DNA of 64,000 nucleotides from Helicobacter sp. 10-6591 (GTDB lineage Bacteria; Campylobacterota; Campylobacteria; Campylobacterales; Helicobacteraceae): NCBI RefSeq assembly GCF_003288805.1, contig NZ_NHYK01000001.1, positions 1 to 64,000 of the forward strand, read 5' to 3'. Shown piece by piece: positions 1 to 9,342 of this stretch (position 1 is its first letter; each line of letters starts with the position of its first letter). The notes under the pieces were generated by a model. It saw only the letters and a program-made list of their open reading frames with translations, ran no database searches and was not told where the DNA came from. The position numbers and the translations under genes were made by a program.

Positions 1-155
1 AATTTATTCCAAACCAAATCTACTCTAAATTCTGAAACAACTTGATTCTAAAAAATGAGAGGCGTGATTATATAACTAATAGCTTAATTGGAGATTAAGG
101 GGTTTTTGCTTGAATCGATAACACAGACAGATTTTAGTGATGTATCGAAATTCTA

Positions 156-190
156 TTTTGTTAGAATTTCTACAAAAGAATTCAACAAAA
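156..190. repeat. Imperfect inverted repeat upstream of tkt
   Basis: Arms TTTTGTTAGAATT (156-168) and AATTCAACAAAA (179-190) are complementary apart from one bulged base, with a 10-nt loop. The hairpin lies about 40 nt before the transketolase start in otherwise non-coding AT-rich DNA (1-227). It could be an mRNA leader structure or an operator. There is no T tract after it, so it is not a typical terminator. No other feature was seen in 1-227. Confidence 0.45.
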
Positions 191-227
191 TACATGTATC
201 AAGTTATTGATGAAATAAGGATTGTGA

Positions 228-2162
228 ATGAAATCTATAGATGCCTCTGATCTCCCACAACTCACAAGAATGGCTGGCACCCTACGCCTTTTGTGTGCTG
301 ATATGGTGCAAGCTGCTAATAGTGGCCATCCAGGTGCTCCTATGGGATTAGCTGATATTGCTGTAATTCTTGGTTTTTATATTAGAGTGAATCCTTCCAA
401 TCCAACTTGGCTTAATCGGGATAGACTTATTTTTAGTGGTGGACATGTCAGTGCTTTGGTGTATAGTTTGTTGCATTTATGGGGATTTGATGTGAGCTTA
501 AATGATTTGCGAAATTTTCGTCAGTTAGATTCTAAGACTCCTGGTCATCCGGAGTTTTCCCATACTCCTGGAATAGAAGTAACTACTGGACCTTTAGGGC
601 AGGGTATAGCTAATGCCGTAGGTATGGCTTTAGCGTCAAAACACGCGAAAAATTCACTCAATCAAACAAATAAAAATGTGATTAACCATAATGTATTTTG
701 TTTTTGTGGTGATGGTGATTTACAGGAGGGTATAAGTTATGAAGCTTGTTCTTTGGCGGGGCTCCATAAGCTTGAGAATCTTATACTGATTTATGATAGT
801 AATAATGTTAGTATCGAGGGTAACGTTGATAGGGTTTTTGTTGAAAACCTTGCTAATCGTTTTGATTCACAAGGTTTTGAAGTTATAGAATGCAATGGAC
901 ATGATTTTATAGATATCAATGAAGCATTCCAAAAAGCTCTAGATTCTCAATACCCAAGTATTATTATCGCCCATACCATTATAGGTAAAGGTGCAATAGA
1001 CCTAGAAGGGAGTCATAAAACGCATGGCGCACCCTTAGGGATTGATGTTTTGGCTAAAACAAAGCAAGCACTTGGATTCAACCAAGAAGAACATTTTGTG
1101 ATTCCACAAGACTGTTTGCTTCGTTTCAGAAATGTTGCAGAAATTGGCGCGCTTGCTAATCAGCAATGGGAAAGTTTGCTAGATTCTCAGATACGTGAAA
1201 AAATTGTAAAAAATTTGGATTTTTCACATGTAAAATTTCCATGTTTTGAACAGGGTAGTTTTATCGCTACAAGAGTGAGCAATGGCAAGATAATAAATTG
1301 CATCGCAGAATCAGTATCTGGGTTTTTAGGAGGCAGCGCAGATCTTGCACCAAGCAATAACACTGACATTGTTGGTGATGGAGATTTTCCAGCAGGTCGG
1401 AATATACGCTTTGGGATTAGAGAGCATGCTATGGGTGCTATTTGTAATGGGATTGCCAATTATGGTTTATATACACCATTTTGTGCTACTTTTTTTGTTT
1501 TTAGCGACTATCTTGCGCCTAGTATTCGTATTGCTAGTCTTATGAATGCACGTGTATTTTACGTATTTACTCATGACAGTATAGGTGTTGGTGAGGACGG
1601 TGCGACACACCAACCGATTGAGCAGTTAAGCCATTTTCGAGCAATGCCAAATCTTTTAGTCTTTCGTCCTTGCGATGCGAATGAGAATGTAGCTTGTTGG
1701 CAAGTTGCATTGAAAAGACAAAATCCAAGTATGTTTGTATTAAGCCGACAGAATCTCGAAGTTATAAGTAATCCGAATGTTGAATCCGTGGCAAAGGGCG
1801 CGTATATCTTAAGCGATTGTAAAAACCCTCAGATTACCTTAGTGGCAAGTGGAAGTGAGGTGGCACTAAGTCTTAGAGTTCAACACAAATTGAATAAACA
1901 AGGTGTACATACACGTGTGGTAAGTGCGCCTTGTTTTGATTTACTTTTGGAACAAGACAGAGCGTATCTGGCTTCGCTTTTTGGGGATAGCAAAGTGTTG
2001 GCTATAGAAGCTAGCAGAGGATTTGAATGGTATAAATTTGCACATAGTGTATATGGAATCAATAGTTTTGGAGCGAGTGGAAAAGGCGATATGCTTTTTG
2101 AGCGTTTCGGGTTTGATGTGCAGAATCTAGCGGAGTTTGCAAAAAATTTACTTTCCATATAA
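228..2162 (+). CDS. tktA: Transketolase
   Basis: Thiamine-diphosphate enzyme of the non-oxidative pentose phosphate pathway that moves two-carbon ketol units between sugar phosphates in the cytoplasm. The 644-residue length fits the family. The N-terminal SGHPGAPMGLADIA segment (about residues 32-45), the GDGDLQEG thiamine-diphosphate/Mg motif near residue 161, and the GIREHAMGAICNG and EDGATHQPIEQL segments of the pyrimidine domain are all present. The ATG at 228 follows AAGGA with normal spacing. It stands alone: the next gene converges on it with only 16 bases between. Identification is secure; only the symbol (tktA versus tkt) is a matter of convention. Confidence 0.97.
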   Translation: MKSIDASDLPQLTRMAGTLRLLCADMVQAANSGHPGAPMGLADIAVILGFYIRVNPSNPTWLNRDRLIFSGGHVSALVYSLLHLWGFDVSLNDLRNFRQLDSKTPGHPEFSHTPGIEVTTGPLGQGIANAVGMALASKHAKNSLNQTNKNVINHNVFCFCGDGDLQEGISYEACSLAGLHKLENLILIYDSNNVSIEGNVDRVFVENLANRFDSQGFEVIECNGHDFIDINEAFQKALDSQYPSIIIAHTIIGKGAIDLEGSHKTHGAPLGIDVLAKTKQALGFNQEEHFVIPQDCLLRFRNVAEIGALANQQWESLLDSQIREKIVKNLDFSHVKFPCFEQGSFIATRVSNGKIINCIAESVSGFLGGSADLAPSNNTDIVGDGDFPAGRNIRFGIREHAMGAICNGIANYGLYTPFCATFFVFSDYLAPSIRIASLMNARVFYVFTHDSIGVGEDGATHQPIEQLSHFRAMPNLLVFRPCDANENVACWQVALKRQNPSMFVLSRQNLEVISNPNVESVAKGAYILSDCKNPQITLVASGSEVALSLRVQHKLNKQGVHTRVVSAPCFDLLLEQDRAYLASLFGDSKVLAIEASRGFEWYKFAHSVYGINSFGASGKGDMLFERFGFDVQNLAEFAKNLLSI

Positions 2163-2178
2163 TTTTTTAATTATTGCA

Positions 2179-2874
2179 TCAATAGAATTGAGAAATGAAG
2201 TTTTGTATTTCATTGGATTTACAGTCATTGTTTGAAATCTTATAGAGGACAAGATCCATATCTGGCAAACCAAATTCATAACGTTTTAAAAACCTATTAC
2301 TAGCTTCGCTTCTTCTTACAAGCTTAGAATCTTTGATGACTGCCTGAGAATCTATCAAGAAACACCCTTCAAACTTTTCTATATCATTCTTTATATGTTT
2401 GCTTTGTTTGTTGTTTATTGTCTTGTATTTGTAGGTGATGCTTCGTATATCAGCAAGAGAAAATCGGGGAAGCATAAATGTTTCATCTTTGTCTTTATCG
2501 ACCAATAAATCTTCCATTATTACTTGTTGTGTATCGATTCTTAACTCATCAATGTTTGTAAAATTAGTGAGTTTTAGTGTTTGTATATCAGTGTAGGGTG
2601 CAATATTATCCCTTATAGGTACATTGAATTTTGTTGGAATTCCTCTAGGATTAAAAATTAATTGCTTGTGCGACAAGCGAGAAAGAAATCTTTCGTAATT
2701 TTTAAGAAGCGTGGGATTTGGAGTATAAATTTCTACAAATGGAGTTTTTGTTGTATTTGTGAGATCTTGGTTTGTTTGTGTAGTGTTATTAGAACCGCAA
2801 GCCGAAAAAATACTAAATAAAAAAACTCCAATAAAATGGAGATCAGGAAACTGTATCTTAGTGTTTTCTTTCAA
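2179..2874 (-). CDS. Putative lipoprotein, function unknown
   Basis: A 231-residue protein whose N-terminus has a hydrophobic stretch ending in SIFSAC, with Cys26 as a likely lipidation site, so it is probably anchored in the outer or inner membrane by signal peptidase II processing. The rest is hydrophilic and rich in Asn, Asp and Lys, with no domain I recognise. Its start overlaps the end of the upstream transporter by 17 bases, so the two are probably co-transcribed. The lipobox is seen directly; any role in transport or envelope upkeep would be guesswork. Confidence 0.7.
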   Translation of the reverse strand: MKENTKIQFPDLHFIGVFLFSIFSACGSNNTTQTNQDLTNTTKTPFVEIYTPNPTLLKNYERFLSRLSHKQLIFNPRGIPTKFNVPIRDNIAPYTDIQTLKLTNFTNIDELRIDTQQVIMEDLLVDKDKDETFMLPRFSLADIRSITYKYKTINNKQSKHIKNDIEKFEGCFLIDSQAVIKDSKLVRRSEASNRFLKRYEFGLPDMDLVLYKISNNDCKSNEIQNFISQFY

Positions 2875-4117
2875 AGATTAATCCTAAGACTATGCTTAAA
2901 GAACCTAAAAATATCATATACATTCCAAGCAAGAAATAATTACCAAGATTGAGTACCCATGCAAAAAATATAGGTGTTATTCCTCCAAAAATAGCATAAG
3001 AGATATTGTAGGCGAATGAAATACCGCTATATCGGATTTGGGGAGGGAAGCTCTTTACAAGAAACAATGGTGTAAAAATCATAACCCCAGCGCTAAAAGC
3101 CATAAGATAATAAAATAATAACGTAATGTTAAGATTCATATTCTGTACGATACAACCATGAAACAAGAATGCAAAAATAATTAGACCACTCGCAAAGATA
3201 ATATTTGTACGTTTAAATCCTAATCTATCACTTAAGATGCCAATAAATACGTTCCCAAATGCAAGAAAAAAGATCGCTACAATCTGATATGTAACTTCTG
3301 ACACATTGCTAATAGAAAAAATTTTTGATAGAAGTTTTGGCATTAAAAGAACAGTAATAACAACGCAACCTGTGAGAATCCAAGTGCTTAGAAATGACAT
3401 GATGATACCTTTCTTGTGAGACTTTATAACCTCTTTGATAGGTATCTTTTGTGTTTGTTTTAAGGCTTGAATTTCTTTGAAAACAGGGGTTTCGTTTAAG
3501 TATCTGCGTAAAAAAATAGAGATAATACCAAATACTCCACCAAGGATAAATGGTAGTCTCCATGCATAATCTTTGATTTCCTCTTGAGTAAAGTTAAGAT
3601 TTACAAGAAGAGTCACGATGCTTCCTAGCAAGATTCCAGAAACTACCGCGCTTGTAAATATGCCCATTGTAGTTCCAAGCACTCTAGGGTCACTATGCTC
3701 ACAAACAAATACCCAAGCACCTGGAAGTTCGCCACCAATAGCAATCCCTTGCAAGATTCTAATAAGAATCAAGACAATTGGCGCATATATACCAATGTTT
3801 TCATAAGTAGGCATAAGACCTAATATGAATGTTGGAATAACCATGAGGAGTATCGATAACATAAATACATTTTTGCGACCAAACTTATCACCAAAATGTG
3901 CCATGACAATACCGCCAACTGGTCTGGCAAAATATCCAGCAGCAAACGCACTAAAAGTACTTATGTCAGTCCAAAAAGGATCGTTTGCCGGAAAAAATAA
4001 TTGCCCAAGTACTTTTGTAAAAAATACGAATATGATAAAGTCATAAAACTCTAACATTCCACCCAAAGAACTGAGAGATAGAGTTTTGATTTCTTCGTTG
4101 CTTAATTTTTTGCTCAC
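2858..4117 (-). CDS. MFS transporter, metabolite:H+ symporter (MHS) type
   Basis: Twelve-helix inner-membrane transporter of the ProP/KgtP/ShiA branch, which imports small organic solutes with protons. The opening LSSLGGMLEFYDFIIFVFF and the DKFGRKN loop between helices 2 and 3 are typical of this branch. A longer reading frame begins at 4249, but GTG 4117 is the better start: AAGGA sits just upstream and the family-like sequence begins there, giving 419 residues. The substrate cannot be told from sequence; osmolytes, dicarboxylates and shikimate-like acids are all carried by relatives. The lipoprotein gene overlaps its 3' end. Confidence 0.85.
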   Translation of the reverse strand: MSKKLSNEEIKTLSLSSLGGMLEFYDFIIFVFFTKVLGQLFFPANDPFWTDISTFSAFAAGYFARPVGGIVMAHFGDKFGRKNVFMLSILLMVIPTFILGLMPTYENIGIYAPIVLILIRILQGIAIGGELPGAWVFVCEHSDPRVLGTTMGIFTSAVVSGILLGSIVTLLVNLNFTQEEIKDYAWRLPFILGGVFGIISIFLRRYLNETPVFKEIQALKQTQKIPIKEVIKSHKKGIIMSFLSTWILTGCVVITVLLMPKLLSKIFSISNVSEVTYQIVAIFFLAFGNVFIGILSDRLGFKRTNIIFASGLIIFAFLFHGCIVQNMNLNITLLFYYLMAFSAGVMIFTPLFLVKSFPPQIRYSGISFAYNISYAIFGGITPIFFAWVLNLGNYFLLGMYMIFLGSLSIVLGLIFERKH

Positions 4118-4287
4118 AAGTAATATCCTTAAAAATCGATAATTCTTCGAAGTAATTTTTGGAATCTTTGGATTTGTATGGTGTCTATATGTGTTTATGA
4201 ACTCTGTCTGCGTTTGATTATACAACAAAATATCAAGTAGAATGCACACCCTGAAATTTTAAAGTTGTTTTGTTGGGAGGTTACTCT

Positions 4288-4887
4288 ATGATAGTTGGAT
4301 TAAGAGGCTATATTGAAAATCTTGAAGCGACATTTTTAGAAATAAATGTTAGGGGTGTGATTTATGGATTAGGAATTTCTATGAATACAAGTACAAAGCT
4401 AGCAATAGCAAAGGAGAATGGAGAAGAGGTTTATGTGTTTTGTTTGCAGATTATTAGGGAAGACAATCATTTGTTGTTTGGTTTTGCAGATAAGATAGAG
4501 CGTATAAGTTTTGAGCGCTTAATAAAAGTTAATGGAGTAGGTCCTAAGGTAGCACTTACAATTCTTAGTACTTATACGCCACAAAGTTTTGCAGATATTT
4601 TGCAAAATAAAGATATCAAAGCCTTACAACGTGTCCCGGGAATTGGAGCAAAGAGTGCTGGTAAGATTATGGTAGATTTAGCAGGATTTTTTGATGAATT
4701 GATTGTGGAAAAAGTTTCGACTCTTGTGCAAAATGATAGGACTAATACAAAGGACGTATTTTTTGCTTTGGAGTCTTTAGGTTTCAAAAGTACAGATATT
4801 AGCAATGTACTTGGAAATATAAAACTTGACAACATGTCAATTACTCAAATTACTAAAGAAGCATTAAAGCTTTTAGCCAAAAAATAA
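4288..4887 (+). CDS. ruvA: Holliday junction branch migration protein RuvA
   Basis: DNA-binding subunit of the RuvAB branch-migration machine used in recombinational repair. The N-terminal OB-fold begins MIVGLRGYIE. Two helix-hairpin-helix motifs follow (VNGVGPKVALTIL and VPGIGAKSAGKIM, roughly residues 71-120), and the C-terminal RuvB-binding domain ends the protein. An upstream TTG at 4270 is possible, but ATG 4288 has GGGAGG seven bases before it and matches the family N-terminus, giving 199 residues. It is divergent from the transporter and followed by the promoter of the tRNA/tuf operon. Confidence 0.95.
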   Translation: MIVGLRGYIENLEATFLEINVRGVIYGLGISMNTSTKLAIAKENGEEVYVFCLQIIREDNHLLFGFADKIERISFERLIKVNGVGPKVALTILSTYTPQSFADILQNKDIKALQRVPGIGAKSAGKIMVDLAGFFDELIVEKVSTLVQNDRTNTKDVFFALESLGFKSTDISNVLGNIKLDNMSITQITKEALKLLAKK

Positions 4888-4900
4888 GATTGTTATTTTC

Positions 4901-4929
4901 TTGACAAACTATCTTCGTAGCATTATAAT
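4901..4929 (+). promoter_or_regulatory. Consensus sigma-70 promoter of the tRNA-tuf operon
   Basis: TTGACA (4901-4906) and TATAAT (4924-4929) are perfect consensus hexamers separated by 17 bases. This is exceptional in the window, where most promoters show only a -10 box. Transcription would start near 4936, about 157 nt before the first tRNA, fitting strong expression of tRNAs and EF-Tu. Confidence 0.88.
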
Positions 4930-4935
4930 AAGCGC

Positions 4936-5092
4936 TTTTGCTTACCGTGGGTGTTTCATTTAGAGTTTTCGAAAGCTCTATGTTTGAAATCCTTATATTA
5001 AGGATTCTAGGCGAAAACATAATTTTTGGGTGTTCCTTAAGTTAAAGTCTAGGGTCTAGTGGGTCATTTTCAACTATTTCTAGATTTTTTTT
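4936..5092 (+). ncRNA. Structured leader or small RNA ahead of tRNA-Thr
   Basis: Between the consensus promoter and tRNA-Thr the transcript holds a perfect 8-bp hairpin AATCCTTA/TAAGGATT (4988-5006), a near-palindrome AGAGTTTTCGAAAGCTCT just before it, and a TCTAG/CTAGA pair (5055-5059, 5080-5084) followed by eight T residues that end exactly where tRNA-Thr begins. It may be a processed tRNA leader or a separate small RNA with its own terminator. No ORF was seen in it. Confidence 0.4.
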
Positions 5093-5168
5093 GCTGGTTT
5101 AGCTCAGTTGGTAGAGCATCTGCCTTGTAAGCAGAGGGTCGGGGGTTCAAGTCCCTTAACCAGCTCCA
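5093..5168 (+). tRNA. tRNA-Thr (UGU)
   Basis: A 76-nt cloverleaf with GCTGGTT/AACCAGC acceptor arms, D-loop AGCTCAGTTGGTAGAG, anticodon TGT in loop CTTGTAA, TTCAAGT T-loop and an encoded CCA. First of four tRNAs upstream of tuf, in the same order (Thr-Tyr-Gly-Thr) as the E. coli tufB operon. Confidence 0.97.
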
Positions 5169-5239
5169 TAGCTTTTATAAGGTTTTATTGTAGCTTTGGT
5201 GTTTGTGGCTGCGGTTTATAGTTTCAATTTTAGGTATTT

Positions 5240-5325
<86 letters not shown>

Positions 5326-5403
5326 TCTGACAGGGTATTTTTGTGTCGTCTTAAGCGAGATTTTATTTACCGGGATGTTTAAGGTAAGTTCTGGCAGTTT
5401 TTT

Positions 5404-5480
5404 GCGGGAATAGCTCAGTTGGCTAGAGCATCAGCCTTCCAAGCTGAGGGTCGCGGGTTCGAGCCCCGTTTCCCGCTCCA
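5404..5480 (+). tRNA. tRNA-Gly (UCC)
   Basis: A 77-nt cloverleaf with GCGGGAA acceptor arm paired to TTCCCGC, anticodon TCC in loop CTTCCAA, T-loop GTTCGAGCC and an encoded CCA. Confidence 0.96.
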
Positions 5481-5603
5481 TAAGCGACGTAAGATTTTAA
5501 TCCATGGAATTGAAGGTTTTTTTGTCTGACTTTGATGTTAGGAATAATATAAGACTGAAATACACTTCTTAGTTGTATGTTTCTGCAAATATATCGATGA
5601 TGT

Positions 5604-5678
5604 GCCCATGTAGCTTAGTGGCAGAGCACTTTCTTGGTAAGGAAGAGGTCAGCGGTTCAATTCCGCTTATGGGCTCCA
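5604..5678 (+). tRNA. tRNA-Thr (GGU)
   Basis: A 75-nt cloverleaf with GCCCATG/TATGGGC acceptor arms, stem CTTTC/GGAAG around loop TTGGTAA (anticodon GGT), T-arm AGCGG/CCGCT and an encoded CCA. It directly precedes tuf. Confidence 0.96.
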
Positions 5679-5726
5679 GTTTGTAATAACGTGGTAATAT
5701 TATGTTTTTTTTAGAAGGAGGACATT

Positions 5727-6926
5727 GTGGCGAAAGAGAAATTTAATAGAAGCAAACCGCATGTAAATGTGGGTACTATAGGGCATGTTGATCATGGTAA
5801 GACTACTTTAAGTGCTGCCATCTCTGCTGTATTGGCTACTAAGGGGCTTGCAGAATTAAAGGATTATGATAATATCGACAATGCTCCAGAGGAAAAAGAA
5901 AGAGGAATCACGATTGCGACTTCCCATATAGAGTATGAGACAGAAAATCGTCATTATGCACATGTGGATTGCCCTGGACATGCAGATTATGTTAAGAATA
6001 TGATTACAGGTGCAGCACAGATGGATGGCGCGATTCTTGTGGTTTCTGCTGCTGATGGCCCTATGCCACAGACTCGTGAACATATTTTGCTTTCAAGACA
6101 GGTCGGTGTTCCATATATTGTGGTTTTTTTGAATAAGCAGGATATGGTTGATGATTCAGAATTGCTTGAACTTGTAGAGATGGAGGTCCGTGACTTACTT
6201 AATCAATATGAGTTCCCAGGTGATAATACACCAATTGTTGCAGGTTCTGCATTGAAAGCACTTGAAGAAGCAAAAGCCGGCAATGTAGGTGAATGGGGAG
6301 AAAAAATACTTAAATTAATGGAAGAGGTGGATAGATATATTCCGACACCACAAAGAGACACCGAAAAAACATTTTTGATGCCTGTAGAAGATGTATTTTC
6401 AATTGCTGGTCGTGGAACAGTTGTTACTGGTAGAATTGAGCGGGGTGTTGTGAAAGTTGGCGATGAAGTTGAGATTGTAGGAATTCGTGATACACAGAAA
6501 ACCACTGTTACTGGCGTTGAAATGTTTAGGAAAGAACTTGATAAGGGTGAAGCTGGTGACAATGTAGGTATCTTATTACGCGGAACCAAAAAAGAAGAAG
6601 TTGAGCGTGGAATGGTTCTATGCAAGCCTAGTTCGATTACTCCACATAAGAAGTTTGAGGGTGAAATTTATGTGTTATCAAAGGAGGAAGGCGGTCGTCA
6701 TACTCCATTTTTTAATGGTTATAGGCCACAGTTTTATGTTCGAACAACCGATGTTACGGGTTCTATAGAACTTCCTAGTGGTGTTGAGATGGTTATGCCA
6801 GGTGATAATATTAAAATTACAGTTACGCTTATTAATCCAATTGCCCTTGAAGAGGGTACACGTTTTGCTATTCGTGAAGGTGGTAGAACAGTTGGTGCAG
6901 GTGTTGTAACAAAAATTGTAGAATAG
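5727..6926 (+). CDS. tuf: Translation elongation factor Tu
   Basis: GTPase that delivers aminoacyl-tRNA to the ribosomal A site. The G1 motif GHVDHGKTT (residues 19-27), the G3 motif DCPGH, NKQD and the SALKAL region are all present, followed by two beta-barrel domains, in 399 residues. It starts at GTG 5727 after AGGAGGAC. It is the only tuf seen here and sits in the tRNA operon, with rpmG seven bases downstream. Confidence 0.99.
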   Translation: MAKEKFNRSKPHVNVGTIGHVDHGKTTLSAAISAVLATKGLAELKDYDNIDNAPEEKERGITIATSHIEYETENRHYAHVDCPGHADYVKNMITGAAQMDGAILVVSAADGPMPQTREHILLSRQVGVPYIVVFLNKQDMVDDSELLELVEMEVRDLLNQYEFPGDNTPIVAGSALKALEEAKAGNVGEWGEKILKLMEEVDRYIPTPQRDTEKTFLMPVEDVFSIAGRGTVVTGRIERGVVKVGDEVEIVGIRDTQKTTVTGVEMFRKELDKGEAGDNVGILLRGTKKEEVERGMVLCKPSSITPHKKFEGEIYVLSKEEGGRHTPFFNGYRPQFYVRTTDVTGSIELPSGVEMVMPGDNIKITVTLINPIALEEGTRFAIREGGRTVGAGVVTKIVE

Positions 6927-6933
6927 GTTTTGT

Positions 6934-7104
6934 ATGGCTAAGGCACATGTTATTAAGATCGGATTGAAGTGCTCAATATGTGGTGATATTAATTATAGTA
7001 CCACTAAAAATGCTAAAACAAATACCGAGAAACTGGAGCTAAAAAAATTCTGTCCCAGGTTAAATAAGCACACTGTTCATAAAGAAATCAAACTAAAAAG
7101 TTAG
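6934..7104 (+). CDS. rpmG: 50S ribosomal protein L33
   Basis: A 56-residue zinc-ribbon-type ribosomal protein beginning [17 protein letters not shown]. The CSIC pair is kept; the distal half keeps only one Cys ([10 protein letters not shown]), so the zinc site may be incomplete. It lies between tuf and tRNA-Trp, as in many bacterial tuf-secE-nusG operons. Its small size means automatic calling may miss it. Confidence 0.95.
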   Translation: MAKAHVIKIGLKCSICGDINYSTTKNAKTNTEKLELKKFCPRLNKHTVHKEIKLKS

Positions 7105-7124
7105 AATATCAGAACTAACTTTTT

Positions 7125-7200
7125 AGGTCAGTAGCTCTAATGGTAGAGCGTCGGTCTCCAAAACCGAATGTTGGGGGTTCGAGTCCCTCCTGGCCTGCCA
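7125..7200 (+). tRNA. tRNA-Trp (CCA)
   Basis: A 76-nt cloverleaf with AGGTCAG acceptor arm paired to CTGGCCT, anticodon CCA in loop CTCCAAA, T-loop GTTCGAGTC and an encoded CCA. It sits between rpmG and secE. Confidence 0.96.
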
Positions 7201-7267
7201 TAAATTGCAGTGGCCTGTAGTTATTGTGCTCTGAGTGGTTTATATTTAAATATAAAAGTGAGATTCT

Positions 7268-7450
7268 ATGAAAAGGGTTATAGGGTATTACAGAAATGCT
7301 CGAGAAGAATTAGCTAAAGTTATTTACCCAGCAAAAGAAAATATCTTTAGTGCTTTTGTTTCAGTTGTTTCTGTAGTACTAGTTGTTATGCTTTTTCTTG
7401 GATTAGTTGATATTATTTTGTCTGTGTTCTTGTCCAGTATCTTGTCCTAA
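7268..7450 (+). CDS. secE: Preprotein translocase subunit SecE
   Basis: Small inner-membrane subunit that clamps the SecY channel. The 60 residues hold an amphipathic segment with the REELAKVIYPAKEN family motif (about residues 12-25), followed by a single transmembrane helix. This is the minimal one-helix form common outside enterobacteria. It sits directly before nusG, as expected. Confidence 0.95.
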   Translation: MKRVIGYYRNAREELAKVIYPAKENIFSAFVSVVSVVLVVMLFLGLVDIILSVFLSSILS

Positions 7451-7532
7451 TTTTTGCTGTTTGATTGTACACAAGAGAAATATCTTAACGGTTTGAGATC
7501 AGGAATTTACAAAGTATCCGGGAGGTGTAATT

Positions 7533-8048
7533 TTGGAATGGTATGCTATACAAACTTATTCTGGTAGCGAGCAATCTGTTAAAAGGGCTATCGAGAATTT
7601 GGTTGTTGAAAATAATATTCAAGATAGATTTGAGCAGATTGTTGTTCCAACAGAAGCTATTTTTGAAGATAAAAAGAAAATTACACAAAAAAGTTTATAT
7701 CCTGGATATGTTTTTGTTAAAGTTCAGCTTGATACGCGGCTTTGGCAGATGATACAATCTTTGCCTAGAGTCGGACGTTTTATAGGCGAAAGCAAAAAAC
7801 CTACGCCCTTAAGTGAATCTGATATTGAAAAGATACTTGATAAAATTAGAAATCCTGCTGAACCAAGACCAAAAGTGTTTTTTGAAAATGGAGAGACTGT
7901 TAGAATCATCGATGGTCCTTTTGCAAATTTTACAGGGACAGTTGAAGAGTACGATATTGAGCATCGCAAACTCAAACTCAATGTTTCTATATTTAGCAGG
8001 AATACGTTAGTTGAGATAATGTATTCTCAAGTAGAAAAAATAATTTGA
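7533..8048 (+). CDS. nusG: Transcription termination/antitermination protein NusG
   Basis: Elongation factor that binds RNA polymerase and couples it to Rho or the ribosome. The 171 residues contain the N-terminal NGN domain (EWYAIQTYSGSEQSVKRAIE, then YPGYVFVKVQ) and a C-terminal KOW domain around GPFANFTGTVEEYD. TTG 7533 is the likely start because GGGAGGTG precedes it at good spacing and no in-frame ATG lies nearby; this is a rare start codon in the window and may lower expression. Confidence 0.96.
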   Translation: MEWYAIQTYSGSEQSVKRAIENLVVENNIQDRFEQIVVPTEAIFEDKKKITQKSLYPGYVFVKVQLDTRLWQMIQSLPRVGRFIGESKKPTPLSESDIEKILDKIRNPAEPRPKVFFENGETVRIIDGPFANFTGTVEEYDIEHRKLKLNVSIFSRNTLVEIMYSQVEKII

Positions 8049-8086
8049 TTTTTTAGTTATATTTTTTAAGTACAGGTGGTGTTGTT

Positions 8087-8512
8087 ATGGGCAAAAAGAT
8101 TGTTGGTCAATTAAAATTGCAGATTCCTGCAGGTAAAGCTAATCCATCCCCTCCCGTTGGACCAGCATTAGGTCAGAGGGGTGTTAATATTATGGAATTT
8201 TGTAAAGCTTTTAATGAAAAAACCAAAGATATGGGGAGTTTCAATATTCCTGTAATTATTACTATTTATCAAGATAAGAGTTTTACGTTTGTTGTAAAAA
8301 AACCTCCAGTAACAGATCTTATTAAGAATACTTTGAATTTGCAAAAAGGTTCGGATAATCCATTGAAAAATAAAGTTGCGAAACTCACACAAGAACAGTT
8401 AGAAGGAATTGCAAGAGCGAAGTTAGAAGATCTTAATGCCGTTGATATGGAGGCTGCAAAGAAAATAGTTGCAGGTAGTGCACGGAGCATGGGCGTGGAT
8501 ATTGTTGATTAA
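8087..8512 (+). CDS. rplK: 50S ribosomal protein L11
   Basis: Protein of the GTPase-associated centre of the 50S subunit that binds 23S rRNA with L10/L12. The 141-residue length and the segments [23 protein letters not shown] and CKAFNEKT near the N-terminus are those of the family. Start ATG 8087 follows AGGTGG. Second gene of the nusG-rplKAJL stretch. Confidence 0.98.
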   Translation: MGKKIVGQLKLQIPAGKANPSPPVGPALGQRGVNIMEFCKAFNEKTKDMGSFNIPVIITIYQDKSFTFVVKKPPVTDLIKNTLNLQKGSDNPLKNKVAKLTQEQLEGIARAKLEDLNAVDMEAAKKIVAGSARSMGVDIVD

Positions 8513-8535
8513 TTTGTTTTTTTTGGGGTGCATTT

Positions 8536-9237
8536 ATGAAAAAAGTGACAAAGCGTTTAAAAAAATTGCAATCTAAGATTGATACCACTAGGATGTATGA
8601 CATTGAATCTGGTATTACTATTGTGAAATCTTTGGCTTCCATTAAATTTGATGAGACTGTGGAATTGGCCTTGAGTTTGGGTGTTGATCCTCGGCATGCA
8701 GATCAGATGATTAGAGGTGCGGTCGTTCTACCGCATGGCACAGGAAAGAGAGTTCGTGTAGCAGTGTTTGCTAAAGGCGTAAAGGCTGATGAAGCAAAAG
8801 CCGCTGGTGCAGATATTGTTGGAACTGATGATTTAGCAGAGCAAATTAAAAATGGAAACATAAATTTTGATATGTTAATAGCCACACCTGATATGATGGC
8901 TTTAGTTGGCAATTTAGGTAGGATTCTTGGACCAAAGGGACTTATGCCAACCCCAAAAACAGGTACAGTTACTCTCGATGTAAGTAGAGCAGTCATTGAT
9001 ATAAAAAATGGACAAGTAAATTTTCGAGTAGATAAAAAAGGTGTAATACATGCACCAATTGGAAAAGCAAGTTTCCAACAAGATGAAATAAAAGAAAATA
9101 TGCTTGAGTTTGTGCGTAACATTAATCGTCTTAAACCTTCATCCGCAAAAGGTAAATATATTAGAAGTGGCACATTGTCTCTGACAATGAGTCCAGGAGT
9201 TAAGTTAGATTCTCAAGAGCTTATGGATATTAAATAA
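8536..9237 (+). CDS. rplA: 50S ribosomal protein L1
   Basis: L1-stalk protein of the large subunit, 233 residues, with the signature [19 protein letters not shown] near residues 130-148. In other bacteria L1 also represses the L11-L1 mRNA; I saw no clear copy of its rRNA-mimic site before rplK. It is 23 bases after rplK. Confidence 0.98.
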   Translation: MKKVTKRLKKLQSKIDTTRMYDIESGITIVKSLASIKFDETVELALSLGVDPRHADQMIRGAVVLPHGTGKRVRVAVFAKGVKADEAKAAGADIVGTDDLAEQIKNGNINFDMLIATPDMMALVGNLGRILGPKGLMPTPKTGTVTLDVSRAVIDIKNGQVNFRVDKKGVIHAPIGKASFQQDEIKENMLEFVRNINRLKPSSAKGKYIRSGTLSLTMSPGVKLDSQELMDIK

Positions 9238-9267
9238 TCCTTGTAATAACTTTGTAACATTTATCTT

Positions 9268-9329
9268 AGATCGGAGATCATCGGGGTTTCATAGAAACTT
9301 AAATTTTATCCCTATGTGAGATTTGGTCT
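9268..9329 (+). promoter_or_regulatory. Candidate L10-type mRNA leader before rplJ
   Basis: The 105-base gap between rplA and rplJ can fold with an outer helix AGATC (9268-9272) / GGTCT (9325-9329) enclosing a GTTTC-ATA-GAAAC hairpin (9286-9298), just upstream of the rplJ ribosome-binding site. In many bacteria L10(L12) represses its own mRNA here. The fold is seen; autoregulation is inferred. Confidence 0.35.
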
Positions 9330-9342
9330 GAAAGGAGAGAGA

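Noticed and set aside
1187-2158. Open frames on the minus strand inside transketolase and similar frames inside tuf, rplA, rpoBC, fusA and others
   Set aside because: They lie inside well-supported genes, lack ribosome-binding sites and family motifs, and are explained by the codon use of the real gene.
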